A stretch of DNA of 64,000 nt. Origin: Erinaceus europaeus (Eukaryota; Chordata; Mammalia; Eulipotyphla; Erinaceidae). Position 1 is the stretch's first letter. Each line of letters starts with the position of its first letter. Location: contig NC_080164.1 of the NCBI RefSeq assembly GCF_950295315.1, positions 6,952,082 to 7,016,081 of the forward strand, in the 5' to 3' direction. The notes below the pieces were generated by a model, which saw only the letters and a list, made by a program, of their open reading frames with translations, searched no databases and had not been told where the DNA came from. Shown piece by piece: positions 43,675-53,532 of the stretch. The position numbers were made by a program, and so were the translations under genes.

Positions 43675-43953
43675 GTGCAGGCACCGCCATGTGAGCTGCT
43701 TGACACGGTTCCAGCTTCTCAGGAAGTTCAGCACGGCTGGACTCTCCAGGTCACAATGAAACCATCTTGCCTTCTGCCATGTATAGGGTTTGGGATTAAG
43801 CTCTGTGTGGTCTTGATAATAGTTACCTGTGGCCAGACTCAGAGCCTGACCAATATCAAAAATAATGACAAAACCTGCACTGCACTCTGTAAGGTTGATC
43901 ATAATGGAACAAGCAATACCAGTAATGCAAAATTTCTCAGGAGGCTCCAATAG
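43675..43953 (+). other. Uncharacterised open frame, 92 codons
   Basis: A hydrophobic stretch at about residues 33-52 (GIKLCVVLIIV) is followed by Asn-rich sequence with N-glycosylation-like NGT and NTS. This resembles the start of a secreted or envelope-type protein and lies about 660 bases upstream of an LTR. The frame ends quickly and I find no family motif. It could be a decayed endogenous retroviral envelope start or chance. Confidence 0.2.
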
Positions 43954-44294
43954 GAAAACTTGTTTTCCCCTTTATCGACACCACTTCCATTAGTATTCCC
44001 ACTAAAATACAGGGAAATATTGGTGCTTCCCATCGTGGAGGGGCCACCTTACATAGCATAATTAATAAATGGAAAGCTATGGTACCTGCCTAGATACACT
44101 GGGCCTTTTAATCTGCCACCCACCACTATGCTCCCACTTCCTTATGCAGGAAATGTACATGAGAACCTAGGTCACACAGTGAGCACACAGAGAAGATGGA
44201 TTCCAGCTAGAGAGCTTAACTTTATGGAGAGGCTGGCCAGGTCAGCACCACCTTGGTGCCTTCTCAGTAAGGAACAAAACAAAACTCCTTGATT

Positions 44295-44564
44295 GCACAG
44301 TGGGTTAAGCGCACGTGGTACAAAGCGCAAGGACCAGTGTAAGGATCCCGATTCTAGCCCCAGCTCCTCACCTGCAGGGGAGTCGATTCACAGGCAGTGA
44401 AGCAGGTCTGCAGGTGTCTGTCTTTCTCTCCCCTTCTCTGTATTCCCCTCCTCTCTCCATTTCTCTCTGTCCTATCCAACATTGATGACACCAACAACAA
44501 TAATAACTACAACAATAAAACAAGGGCAACAAAAGGGAATAAATAAATAAATATATAAATAAAT
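44295..44564 (+). repeat. SINE A copy, forward, with imperfect TSD
   Basis: CACAGTGGGTTAAGCGCACG head (5' few bases missing), GATTCTAGCCCCAGCTCCTC, GAAGCAGGTCTGCAGGTGTC, (AAAT)n tail. AAACTCCTTGATT and AAATTCCTTGATC flank it. Confidence 0.85.
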
Positions 44565-44614
44565 AAATTCCTTGATCAAACAATGGAACAGATTTTATGA
44601 AAAATGGGCTGCTC

Positions 44615-45342
44615 TGTTGGGACCATGTGTGAGCCTGATAGAGCTTAGGGAGAACCTCCCCATCTTTGGATGGAGGTCTGAGAAGATAACCTCTTGGTAA
44701 GTCTCTCTCAACCTAGGTGAGCATAAGGGGGGAAACTCAGACTTGGTTCTTTCCTTCTTGACTCTCAGGCCCACAGATACCCCAGTACTTCCCTCCATTA
44801 ACTGCAGGCCACATGGCCACAGATTCACTCATTCAAAGTCACCTTCTGATCACAGAAGAACACACCTTATCACACACTTCATCACACACCTCAGACCCCA
44901 GACAAGAGAAATTCCAAACTATATGGCCTTTTGATATCCATCTTCTCTCTGTCTCACCCTACGGGTTTAACCCCTATGCTTCTCTCAGATACCTTTGGAT
45001 AATTAAGTTGCTTGTGTCAGGGAGAATAACTGTCTTGTATCTCATCAATTCCTGTCATACCAGCCCCCTACCTTAGGGGCATGCCGACCGTTAAGAAACC
45101 TGTAATTTCTGACATATTTCAACAATAATTACCTCCATTGCTTTTCTATTTAACTCATGTCCATTTTGCTAATAAACGGACTCTAGGATTCTGGGATTCT
45201 AAGGACTCAGATTCTAGATTCACGCTAAGAGTCCCCTGGTGTCTTTTACTTCGTGTCACCCCTGTCGTGAGCGAGAAAGAACCAGCCCGTTACCTATCCC
45301 CTGGAGACCACCCTGCCGGAGAGGGAGAGAGACACCCCGAAA
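44615..45342 (+). mobile_element. Candidate solo LTR (LTR family 2)
   Basis: Starts TGTTGGGACC, carries AATAAA at 45171-45176, and ends near CACCCCGAAA. CTGCTC occurs at 44609-44614 and 45343-45348, a possible 6-bp TSD. The 3' end is not the canonical CA, so the right boundary is uncertain. GAGCGAGAAAGAACC and the region after the hexamer look like R/U5. No gag, pol or primer-binding site is seen. Confidence 0.55.
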
Positions 45343-45517
45343 CTGCTCAATTTGTTTAAAGCCCCTAGAAGCATAACAAGCTTGAACTTTCTATGAACCA
45401 CGGCTCCTGATGCACAGGGGCAAGAGAATGGCATAAACATACAGGTAGAATATTCACCTTAATCAATAGGACATCTGCCTAGCACACAGGTACAGGAATA
45501 ACAAAAGACATAGAAAC

Positions 45518-45853
45518 TGTGGTGTGATCTCTAGGGAGAAAATGTCCCTGGAATGTGAATGTTCCACAGATCAGGAGATATTCCCTACCTGTGCTGTTCT
45601 TACTTGGTGATTTTTATATTCATAATGAAAGCCTTAGTGATTTTTTTGTATAAGTGCCCAAAGCCTTGGTGATTTTTGTTTTAATGATCTAAGCCTTATG
45701 AGACTATAAAAATAAAGTTCTGCTTGAGTATGACAGAGATGCCTGCTTCAGCTTGATTCAGCATCAATTCACTCGTCTCTCTTTCTTCCTCCTTTGCTGC
45801 CGCCCCTCCTCCTTCAGGACACCCTAATTACCTGCTGGGGCTGGCCTCCGGCA
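45518..45853 (+). mobile_element. Candidate solo LTR (LTR family 3)
   Basis: Begins TGTGGTGTGA and ends CCTCCGGCA, with AAAC at 45514-45517 and 45854-45857. TATAAAA at 45705-45711 runs straight into AATAAA at 45711-45716. U3 holds three imperfect repeats of AAAGCCTTAGTGATTTTT (about 45605-45700). TATA, polyadenylation hexamer and TG/CA ends together support an LTR; the 4-bp TSD alone is weak. Confidence 0.6.
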
Positions 45854-45857
45854 AAAC

Positions 45858-46642
45858 CCCACCTGGAAGCCTCAACCAGCCCCCACGGGAGCAGCCAACA
45901 GCATCTGAGTTATTGTGTGCTATTTAATTTAGGATGACATTTTTATTTAACCTCCTTTCCGGGCACCTCTTCTAGAATCCACACTTGGGTGGATCTGAAG
46001 AATGATTTATTTTCCAGTTCTAAAAACTCTCCAGAGGTTTTCGGGAGAGTTGGAGGGGCCTGACCAGCTCAGAAAAGGCTCAATGGGCCAAGAACCTGAC
46101 CATCCTTACAGAGAGATGCCACACGATCATTTCACGGCAGGTGCACTAATTTCACTTAGTCACACAAAGACAAACAGCCTCTATCCCCTGGCTCACTGCT
46201 CCAGGACTCTGTTACAAAGAAGACCCCTTCCCCAGAAAATGAATTGAGTTCTCCTTCGGTGGGTGGGCTTTTACGTGATACTTATCACAAGATGCAGGAT
46301 AAGAGGACTTCCTCCCAGTGCTGTTTGCATGGCCAGAGACTGGAATGACCAAAGGCCTCCCTTTGGGTAGGAGTTTAGGCCAGATCCTAACACCAGACAG
46401 CCTTGTGTCTGACTCAGACACTGTCTTTTCCTCAGAGGAAGGGAATCAGTGTGAGACCCCCCCCAATGTATCAGTGACCTGAGAGGACTGCTACAAACAC
46501 CATGAACTGTGCACCACAGCACAAGGATTGCCCTCAGGGCTGAGGAGTCCCTGTCTAGTGACAGCTGAGGAGAGACTCCTGAAGGTCTGTCCCCCACACC
46601 CCCATCCCATGGTCCAAGACAATGGTGGTGCTTCACTGATTT
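45858..46642. other. Intergenic stretch, no recognised feature
   Basis: No SINE or LINE signature. Open frames on both strands at 46.2-46.65 kb overlap and lack recognisable domains. Confidence 0.4.
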
Positions 46643-46659
46643 CATCTATCTTCTTTCCT

Positions 46660-46956
46660 TTTTTAAAATTTTCTTTATATTTATTTTTTATTTATTTAAT
46701 CCCTTTTGTTGCTCTTGTTGTTTTATTGTTGTAGTTATTATTGTTGTTGTCATTGTTGGATAGGACAGAGAGAAATGGAGAGAGGGAGGGGAAGACAGAG
46801 AGGAGGAGAGAAAGACAGACACCTGCAGACCTGCTTCACTGCCTGTGAAGCGACTCCCCTGCAGGTGGGGAGCCGGGGTTCGAACCGGGATCCTTATGCG
46901 GGTCCTTGTGCTTTGCACCACCTGCGCTTAGCCCGCTGCACTACAGCCCGACTCCC
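46660..46956 (-). repeat. SINE A copy with exact 17-bp TSD
   Basis: CATCTATCTTCTTTCCT at 46643-46659 and 46957-46973 flank a complete reverse SINE A (GTTCGAACCGGGATCC; head CACTACAGCCCGACTCCC). Confidence 0.93.
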
Positions 46957-47008
46957 CATCTATCTTCTTTCCTAAGCCAACGGGATCCGAGCCTCCCAGT
47001 AGCTTTTC

Positions 47009-47307
47009 TTTTAATATTTATTTATTTTCCCTTTTGTTTCCCTTGTTGCTTTATTGTTCTAGTTATTATTGTTTTAGTTATTATTGATGTCATCATTGTT
47101 GGATAGGACAGAGAGAAATGGAAGAGAGGAGGGGAAGACAGAGGGAGAGAGAAAGACAGACACCTGCAGACCTGCTTCACCACCTGCGAAGCGACTCCCC
47201 TGCAGGTGGGGAGCCGGGGGCTCGAACTGGGATCCTTATGCCGGTCCTTGTGCTTTGCACCCCGTGCACTTAACCTGCTGCACTACCGCCCCACCACCCC
47301 TCCCCCA
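47009..47307 (-). repeat. SINE A copy, reverse, with TSD
   Basis: AGTAGCTTTTC (46998-47008) and AGTAGCCTTTC (47308-47318) flank it. GCTCGAACTGGGATCC and GGATAGGACAGAGAGAAATG are present. Confidence 0.88.
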
Positions 47308-47558
47308 AGTAGCCTTTCACCTAATGCCCTCCTGTCCATCCACTAGGCTCCAGAGGCCAGGCCCACCTGCCTTCACCTTGCAGGTAAGAAAATGCTTGCC
47401 TCAGGTCAAACAGCTGGCAAGAGCGTGGCTGGGACCAGGACTCTGCACTCAGGCTTAAAAGAAGTAACAGAAGTGGGAGTTTTACTAGCTTACTGCACGG
47501 TCCCCACCTCTCCCCGTACATGAAGCACTGAAATGTTAAGGGTAAGTGACTTTGAGGG

Positions 47559-47997
47559 TGTCGGGCAGCCCCCTGCTCCATCCTCCATTGCTGACACTAG
47601 GGTCTACTTACACAATCACTGTTTTGCCTGAAAGATCCCCCAACCATTCCTTTGATCTATTTTCTTCCTACCTGAAGACCAGCCCTGCCTGCAGGATACA
47701 TTAATCCCTCCAGTTAAAATGCTAGCAACCATTGCTATGGAAGCTTTCTACCTTCCCCACTCTTTCCTTTTCTCCATCCCCTTTCCTAGCCATTTCCTTT
47801 TCCGACTTGTCACCTCCGGTTCTAAATATATAAAAGGGTGGTCTCTGATCAATAAAGACGCATTGCTTGCACTCCACCACTAGTTCCTGTTCTCTCTCCC
47901 ATTGCTGAGTAAGCAGCAGCCCAGTTGGTTCCAGTGAAGTTCTCTCCAATCCAGAGAGCACATGCCAGGTAAGAAACACCCTGACGCTAGCCCGGTA
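47559..47997 (+). mobile_element. Solo LTR (LTR family 1) with exact 6-bp TSD
   Basis: Starts TGTCGGGCAG and ends CTAGCCCGGTA. TGAGGG occurs at 47553-47558 and 47998-48003. TATATAAAAG at 47827-47836 is followed by AATAAA at 47851-47856. U5 contains CCACTAGTTCCTGTTCTCTC. The other copies of the family are at 2901-3370 and about 56990-57366. No internal retroviral genes are present, so it is a solo LTR left by recombination. Confidence 0.88.
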
Positions 47998-48241
47998 TGA
48001 GGGCAGAGCCTGAGTCTGGTATCACCCTCACCCACCCGTTCCAGGGTCCCAATCTCTCAGCATCAGGGCTTTGGGGTCTCAACCTCCTCACCAACCAATT
48101 TTGTGACCTTGGGAAAGTTACTCAACTCCATTCTGAATGAGGCCCTTTATGTGTAGAGAATTGCTGCTGTCCCATAGCAAACAAACAAACAAACAAACTG
48201 ATCAGCTGAGGACAGTTAGGAAGACAATTAAGAAACACATT

Positions 48242-48523
48242 AAATTTTTTTAAATATTTATTTATTTTCCCTGTTGTTGCCCTTGTTTTTCTTTTATTGT
48301 TGTTGTTACTGATGTCGTCATTGTTGGATAGGACAGAGAGAAATGGAGAGAGGAGGGGAAGACAGAGAGGGGAAGAGAAAGACAGACACCTGCAGACCTG
48401 CTTCACCGCCTGTGAAGCGACTCCCCTGCAGGTGGGGAGCCGGAGGCTCGAACTGGGAACCTTACGCCGGTCCTTGGGCTTTGCGCCACCTGTGCTTAAC
48501 CAGCTGCACTACCTCCCGACTCC
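48242..48523 (-). repeat. SINE A copy with exact 13-bp TSD
   Basis: TAAGAAACACATT at 48229-48241 and 48524-48536 flank a complete reverse SINE A. Confidence 0.92.
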
Positions 48524-48536
48524 TAAGAAACACATT

Positions 48537-48760
48537 TTTTTAAAAAAAAACTTTATTTTTATTGAATAGAGACAGAGAGAAATCAAGAGGGAAGGGGAGA
48601 CAGAGAGGATGAGAGGGACAGAGAGACACCTGGAGCCTTGCTTCACCACTCTGGAGCTTTGCCCCCTTGCAGGTGGGGATGGGGGACTTGAACCTGGGTC
48701 CTTGTGCCTGGTAATATGTGCACTTAGCCAGATGCACCACCACCTGGGCCCCCTCTTTTT
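48537..48760 (-). repeat. SINE B copy, reverse
   Basis: TTTTTATTGAATAGAGACAG, GACACCTGGAGCCTTGCTTC, GACTTGAACCTGGGTCC, TTAGCCAGATGCACCACCAC. Confidence 0.85.
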
Positions 48761-48789
48761 TTTCTGCTTCCACCCCAACTCAGAAGAAT

Positions 48790-49200
48790 AAGTTTCTCTG
48801 AGTAGCATGTATGTGTGTATGCATGTGTGTGTGTGATGAAATTGCTCTCTTGGAGGGAGCGTTGCTTTGTCCTGTGCCCCATCCAGGTTCGAGCCCTTTC
48901 CCCCACCACATTGAAGGAAGTTTCCGTGCTGTAGCCTCTTTCTCTGTGTGTGTCTCTTATCTAACAAAACAAACAAACAAAAAAAGCCAAACAACATGGG
49001 GAGAGGGGAGGGAGAAAGAAAGAGATGGGGGCGTGGGGACAAAGAAGCAGGGAATAATGAAGTGTAAATTAAGTGATTATTTCTCAGTATTACAGCAATT
49101 TACTATTTGAAGCAATATTTAAAAAAAAAAAGGAAAAAACTTCCCAAGAGTAGCAAAATTAAATTCTCTTGACAGTTAAATGAAAAAAAAGAAAAAGGAT
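48790..49200. other. Intergenic stretch with an old SINE remnant
   Basis: A plausible remnant lies at 48845-48990 (AAATTGCTCTCTTGGAGGGA, GGTTCGAGCCCTTTCCCCCA). The rest is AT-rich. Confidence 0.4.
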
Positions 49201-49309
49201 ATAGGTTAGTATGCTTGCAGCATTTACGGAAAGCCTAGCGAAGAAAATACGGAAGAACCCAGATGCGCTGCTGTATTTCAGGAGGCTGCTCAGACTTGAT
49301 TTGGTTCTT

Positions 49310-49700
49310 GAAAACTCGCACCCCGTGCGCTGCAATGTCAGGCCGCGGCCACCGGGGGGCGCCTGTCGCCCTCTAATACTCGGCCGCCGCTGGCCGCTGG
49401 GCGGGGGGCGCTGGGCGGGGGCGCTGCTAGTCCTCCGCATCCCGCTGGAGTGGGGTCTGCTCTGCACCCCTTTATAACAGCAGGCCCCCAGGGAGGGCCA
49501 AGCCCCGGAAGGAGGCAGCGGTTGAGAGCGTGCTCTGGTCCGCACAGCTTCGGGGGTCGAGCCCCCCGCCCCCTTTGGGGTCTTTTTTGTGCAGAATGAA
49601 GGGGGAGCTGCAAACGCTGCAAGTCGCCCTCCCTCCAGCGCGGTGCCGCAGGGCCTCTCCCCGGCTAAGCGCGTTTAGCCAAAGCATCGGAGTGGGTTTT
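49310..49700 (+). promoter_or_regulatory. CpG-rich block, candidate promoter (KCNS3?)
   Basis: The only dense CpG cluster in the window apart from young SINE heads. It has GC boxes GGGCGGGG at 49399-49406 and 49413-49420, a CTCF-like CCACCGGGGGGCGCCTG at 49349-49365 and TTTATAA at 49471-49477. A start would fall near 49500-49510. In human, KCNS3 lies downstream of MSGN1 on the same strand with non-coding first exon(s), so this may be its promoter and 5' UTR. The interval (about 30 kb) is shorter than the one I remember for human, so an alternative promoter or a lncRNA promoter is also possible. No coding exon of KCNS3 is in the window. Confidence 0.45.
49471..49477 (+). promoter_or_regulatory. 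TATA-like element in the CpG-rich block
   Basis: TTTATAA is preceded by GCACCCC and followed by CAGCAGGCCCCC, about 50-70 bases after two GC boxes. Spacing fits a focused promoter on the plus strand. Confidence 0.4.
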
Positions 49701-49894
49701 CCCCCCCCCTTTTTTTCTTTTTTCTTTTTTTTTTTTGGGGGGGTGGTGGTGGTGGCGGATTTGAAGCCTCTTCTAGTTCTTCAGACAAAACCAAACCAAA
49801 CCAGACAACCGCTTGTACTCGGACTGCAGAGCCCGGGTTGCAAAAAGGGAAAAGGAGGATGGAAGAAGGAAGGAGGGGGTCCGACCAGGCAGGG

Positions 49895-50165
49895 GACCAA
49901 GGAGGGGGTGAGGGAGGGTTGAGAGGGCATGAGGGAGGGGTGAGAAGGGGTGAGGGCGGTGAAGGAGGATGAGGGGAGGTGAGGGAGGGGATGAGTGGGT
50001 GAGGGAGTTGAGGGGGTGAGGGAGGGTGAAGGGAGGTGAGCAAGGAGTGAGGGAGGGATGTGAAGGGGTGAGGGCGGTGAGGGAGGGTGAGGGGAGGTGA
50101 GGGAGGGTTAAGGGAAGTGAGTGAGGGTGTGAGGGGTGAGGGAGGTCGTGGTGCAGGGGTGGTGG
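49895..50165. repeat. G-rich GGTGAGGGAGGG minisatellite
   Basis: Irregular repeats of GGGGTGAGGGAGGG and related units with many GGG runs on the plus strand. It lies 200-450 bases downstream of the CpG-rich block. Confidence 0.88.
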
Positions 50166-50384
50166 GCGCTGTGCTGATGGCTGTGGGGTGAAGCCGCACT
50201 CTGTGTGTATCCAGTCTTGCAAACCAACCTCACGTCTGTAAAACAAAAGGGAGCCAAGAGGCGTTTTCTGTTTCTAAGCCATTTTCCTTGCCTTTTTCAT
50301 TTATTTACTCTAACCATCTCTGGGACTTTACACTCCGAGCCAACTTTATTCTCCTCCTCTTCCTCTTCTCTCTCTCTCTCTTTT

Positions 50385-50552
50385 TAAATTTATTATTGGA
50401 TAGAGAGAAATTGAGAGTGGAGGGGGAGATAGACCTGCTTTACCACTCGTGAAGCTTTTGCCCTGCAGGTGGGGACCAGGGGCTTGAACCCGGGTCCTTG
50501 CGCAGTGTAACGTGTGAGCCCAAGCAGGTGCCCCACTACCTGGCCTCTCTCT
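50385..50552 (-). repeat. SINE B copy, reverse, internally deleted
   Basis: TTTATTATTGGATAGAGAGA, GGGGGAGATAGACCTGCTTT (the GACACCTGCAGC segment is lost), GGCTTGAACCCGGGTCC, AAGCAGGTGCCCCACTACCT. Confidence 0.8.
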
Positions 50553-50819
50553 CTCTCAGAGAGGCAAAGCTCTAATATTGAAACCCCAAATTGAAGCACA
50601 TTGAGACTCTCACAATGAAACAATATCAATCTAGGAAAATAAGGACAAAATTGTATCGACACGTTAACAAATATTTCTTACCGCTAAACTGTTCATTGGT
50701 ACATAAACAGATTTCACTAGTTAAATCTGTTTATGGTGTTACAAAAAGTTCCAGGGTCACAAGGTGCAAAAGCCACTGAAACAGTGAGCAATGTCCCATA
50801 GATGTCCACAGAGATCCTT

Positions 50820-50945
50820 TTCTTTCCTTATCTCTGTCTTCCTTAGGAGAGAGACATAGAGACCACTCTGGCTTACAAGGTGCTGGGGGTTGAACGTGGG
50901 ACTTGAGAACCTCAGGCAGGAAAGTCTTTTGCAGAACCTGAAAGC
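50820..50945 (-). repeat. SINE D fragment, reverse
   Basis: GAGACCACTCTGGCTTACAA, GCTGGGGGTTGAACGTGGGA, GAGAACCTCAGGCAGGAAAG. Confidence 0.55.
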
Positions 50946-51214
50946 ACTTTTAAGTCAATATTTTAAAATAAAGAATGAATGACTGTTTTACTGTCATAAA
51001 ATTCTAGGCAGGTCAGTACAGTAATTAAATAAGTAATAAATAAGATAGAAAAATAATTATTTAAAGAGGCAGGGGTTAGCAAGATAGCTGGGCAGGGAGG
51101 GTGTCTGCTCTGTGTTTGCAGGAGACCCAGCTAGGTTTGTTCAAGCCCAGGCCCCATGGCACTGGGGGACACTCTTCTCCACTTTTTTCTCTTTCTTCTG
51201 CTCCTTCTCCTCGT

Positions 51215-51530
51215 TCTTCTAATTAGTGATTTCAGAGTGATTTATAAGATTTTAAGATAACTAGAGGGTGGTGGTGGTATAGGAGTTAGTGTCATGGATA
51301 AAGCATTGGACTCTCAGGCATGAAGTCCCAAGTCCAATGCCTGGTAGCCCATGTACCAGAGTGATGTCTGGTTATTTCTTTCTCTTCTCGTCTCTTTCTC
51401 ATTAATAACTAAATAAAATATTTTAAAACGTTATCAGGGGTACCATCCTACACTGTATTTACTACCAAACTTCTGTCTCCCCACCTCATCCACACCTCCC
51501 CCACCCCTCCCCGCAACAGTAACCATCCGA
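51215..51530 (-). mobile_element. Old LINE family X 3' end split by a forward SINE C
   Basis: Left part TAATTAGTGATTTCAGAGTG and TTTTAAGATAAC. Right part ATCAGGGGTACCATCCTACA and CTTCTGTCTCCCCACC. These join as in the copy at 1.77 kb. SINE C (51260-51430) between them has GGACTCTCAGGCATGAAGTC and GTGATGTCTGGTTATTTC. Confidence 0.6.
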
Positions 51531-51584
51531 ATTCTTGAAAAGTCTTAGAGACAGGTTGGGTACTTCTTTCTTTCTTTTTTTTTT

Positions 51585-51845
51585 TTTAATATTTATTTAT
51601 TTTCCCTTTTGCTGCCCTTGTGGTTATTGGTGTCGTTGTTATTGGATAGGATAGAGAGAAATGGTGAGAGGAGGGGAAGACAGAGAAGGGAAGGGAAAGA
51701 CAGACACCTGCAGACCTGCTTCACCGCCTGTGAAGCGACTCCCCTGCAGGTGGGGAGCCGGGGGCTTGAACTGGGATCCTTACGCAGGTCCTTGTGCTTT
51801 GCACCACATGCACTTAACCCTCTGCGCCACCGCCAGACTCCCTTC
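51585..51845 (-). repeat. SINE A copy, reverse
   Basis: GGATAGGATAGAGAGAAATG, GACACCTGCAGACCTGCTTC, GCTTGAACTGGGATCC, GCGCCACCGCCAGACTCCC. Confidence 0.88.
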
Positions 51846-52044
51846 TTCTTCTTCTTCTTCTTTTTTTTTTTTTTCAAGTTCATGTATTTCAATTCTCTAG
51901 AATCCACATCTGAATGAAATCACCCAGTGGCTGTTTTTTACCTCCTTACTTACTTAATCTCCAGTTCCATTTTCTTTTAAAGGACACATGTCATCTTTTA
52001 CCATGGGCTACCTGCCCCATAACTTCTTATTTTACTGTATTCGA

Positions 52045-52600
52045 CTTTTGGATCCAGACAGAGAGAAATTGAGAGGAAGAGAGAGAGAGGGCCCTGCTGT
52101 TAAAATTTGGACGGCTCTTGCTGGGCGGGTAACAGAGACGCGGAGACAACGGCTGGGCAGGGAAGCTGTATTTCTTTATTCAGGAACAACGATTCATAAA
52201 CTAAGACAAACTAATCACCAAACAGAACTCTGCTGTCTCTTTGCGGCGGCGCAAGCACTCTCTCTTGCTCTGTAACTCGGGAACTCTGGAACTCTCGTAC
52301 TCGGGAACCCTCTGAAAACTCTGGCACTCTCGAACTCAGGAACCCTTCCACTGTGGAACTCTCTCTTACTCTGTAACTCTGAAACTCTCGAACTCAGGAA
52401 CCCTCTCCTAGGGTTCCTTGGGGCGGGGCCAAGCAGCCGCAAAATTAACTGGACTGATCCAATTCTCTTGGCGGGGGAGGGCTAGAACAAACCAATGTAA
52501 AGCATACGACAGGGCCCTGTAGCCCTTTCTCAATGCTCATGAAGTTTTCTTCCTGCAGGTGGGGGCTGGTAGATTGAGCCCGGTTCTCTTAGTCTTTCAG
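52045..52600 (-). repeat. SINE B copy, reverse, split by a solo LTR
   Basis: Left half GGATCCAGACAGAGAGAAAT. Right half TGTAGCCCTTTCTCAATGCT, TCCTGCAGGTGGGGGCTGGT and GATTGAGCCCGGTTCTC. Joining the halves across 52095-52511 gives the usual SINE B order. Confidence 0.75.
52095..52511 (-). mobile_element. Solo LTR (LTR family 4) inside a SINE, 6-bp TSD
   Basis: On the minus strand it starts TGTCGTATGC and ends TTTTAACAGCA. GGGCCC lies at 52089-52094 and 52512-52517, and the interrupted SINE confirms both ends. AATAAA on the minus strand is at 52175-52180. U3 carries degenerate tandem repeats of the AACTCTCGAACTCAGGAACC type (52250-52410, plus-strand reading). A GC-rich GGGGCGGGGCC stands near 52422. 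No internal genes are present. Confidence 0.88.
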
Positions 52601-52824
52601 AAACCAAATGTTTCCCACAAAGCAACTCTCTAGTTCTCTGACAATCCAGTCCCTCAATGTGGCACCAGCTCTCCAGAGTTAGTGCAGCCAACAAGGTTTG
52701 GGCTGTCCCTTACAACTGTCCCCACTTTACCAAGCAACGTGAGGTCTAGACCTCTGTGCTTCTCCCAGCCTGGCTATCAATGGATGCTGCCCTCAGTTCC
52801 TTTCATGTGCTCAGTAATGCTGGA

Positions 52825-52960
52825 GAGCTAGAGTTCTAGCATAATGATTCTGCAGAAAGATTTTCATGACTGAGAACCCCAGACCCTGGCTTTAGTCTCC
52901 AGCACCAGCATAAGCCAGAATTGCGCTGTGTTCTGTAAAATTTTAAAAAAAAAAGAAGAG
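52825..52960 (+). repeat. SINE D copy, forward
   Basis: TCTAGCATAATGATTCTGCA, CCAGCACCAGCATAAGCCAG, TTGCGCTGTGTTCTG, A-tail. Confidence 0.65.
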
Positions 52961-53204
52961 AAAAAGAAAACAACAACAATGGAATACTATTCAGCTGTTA
53001 AAAATGATGAAATCATTTCCTTTGCCTCACCTTGGATGAAACAGTAAGGACTCATGTTAAGTGAGATAAGCCAAAAAAGAGAAGGATGAATCCTGGATGA
53101 TCTCACTTACAGGTGGGATTTGAGAAATAGGACAGCAAGGGGGACACAAAGTAAAACTTGGACTGGGCTTGGTGTATCTGGTTGGGTGAGGAATAGAAGT
53201 TCTG

Positions 53205-53468
53205 GGGGTGGGAGGCCGGGCAGTGGTGCAAAGGTATGTGGAACGCCTGGGTTCAAGCATCTGGCTTCTCACCTGCAACAGGGATACTTCACAAGGCATG
53301 AAGCAGGTCTACAGGTGTCTCTCCCTCTTTCTCCCTCTCCATCCTCTCTCAATTTCTCTCTGTCCTACCCAATAAAATGGGGAAAAAATAATGGCCGCCA
53401 GGAGCAGTGGATTTGTTGTCCTGATGTGGAGCCCCAGTGATAACATGGAGGCAAAAAAGAAAAAGAAA
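53205..53468 (+). repeat. SINE A/B hybrid-type long form in L1
   Basis: GGAGGCCGGGCAGTGGTGCA, GGTTCAAGCATCTGGCTTCT, GAAGCAGGTCTACAGGTGTC, TGGCCGCCAGGAGCAGTGGA. AGAAGTTCTGGGGGTG (left) and AGAAATTCTGGGGGTG (right) form the TSD. Confidence 0.8.
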
Positions 53469-53532
53469 GAAATTCTGGGGGTGTGGCGCTTTCAGGGTCC
53501 TGGTGTCTACTGCTGGGAAAAGGACCTAAGTT

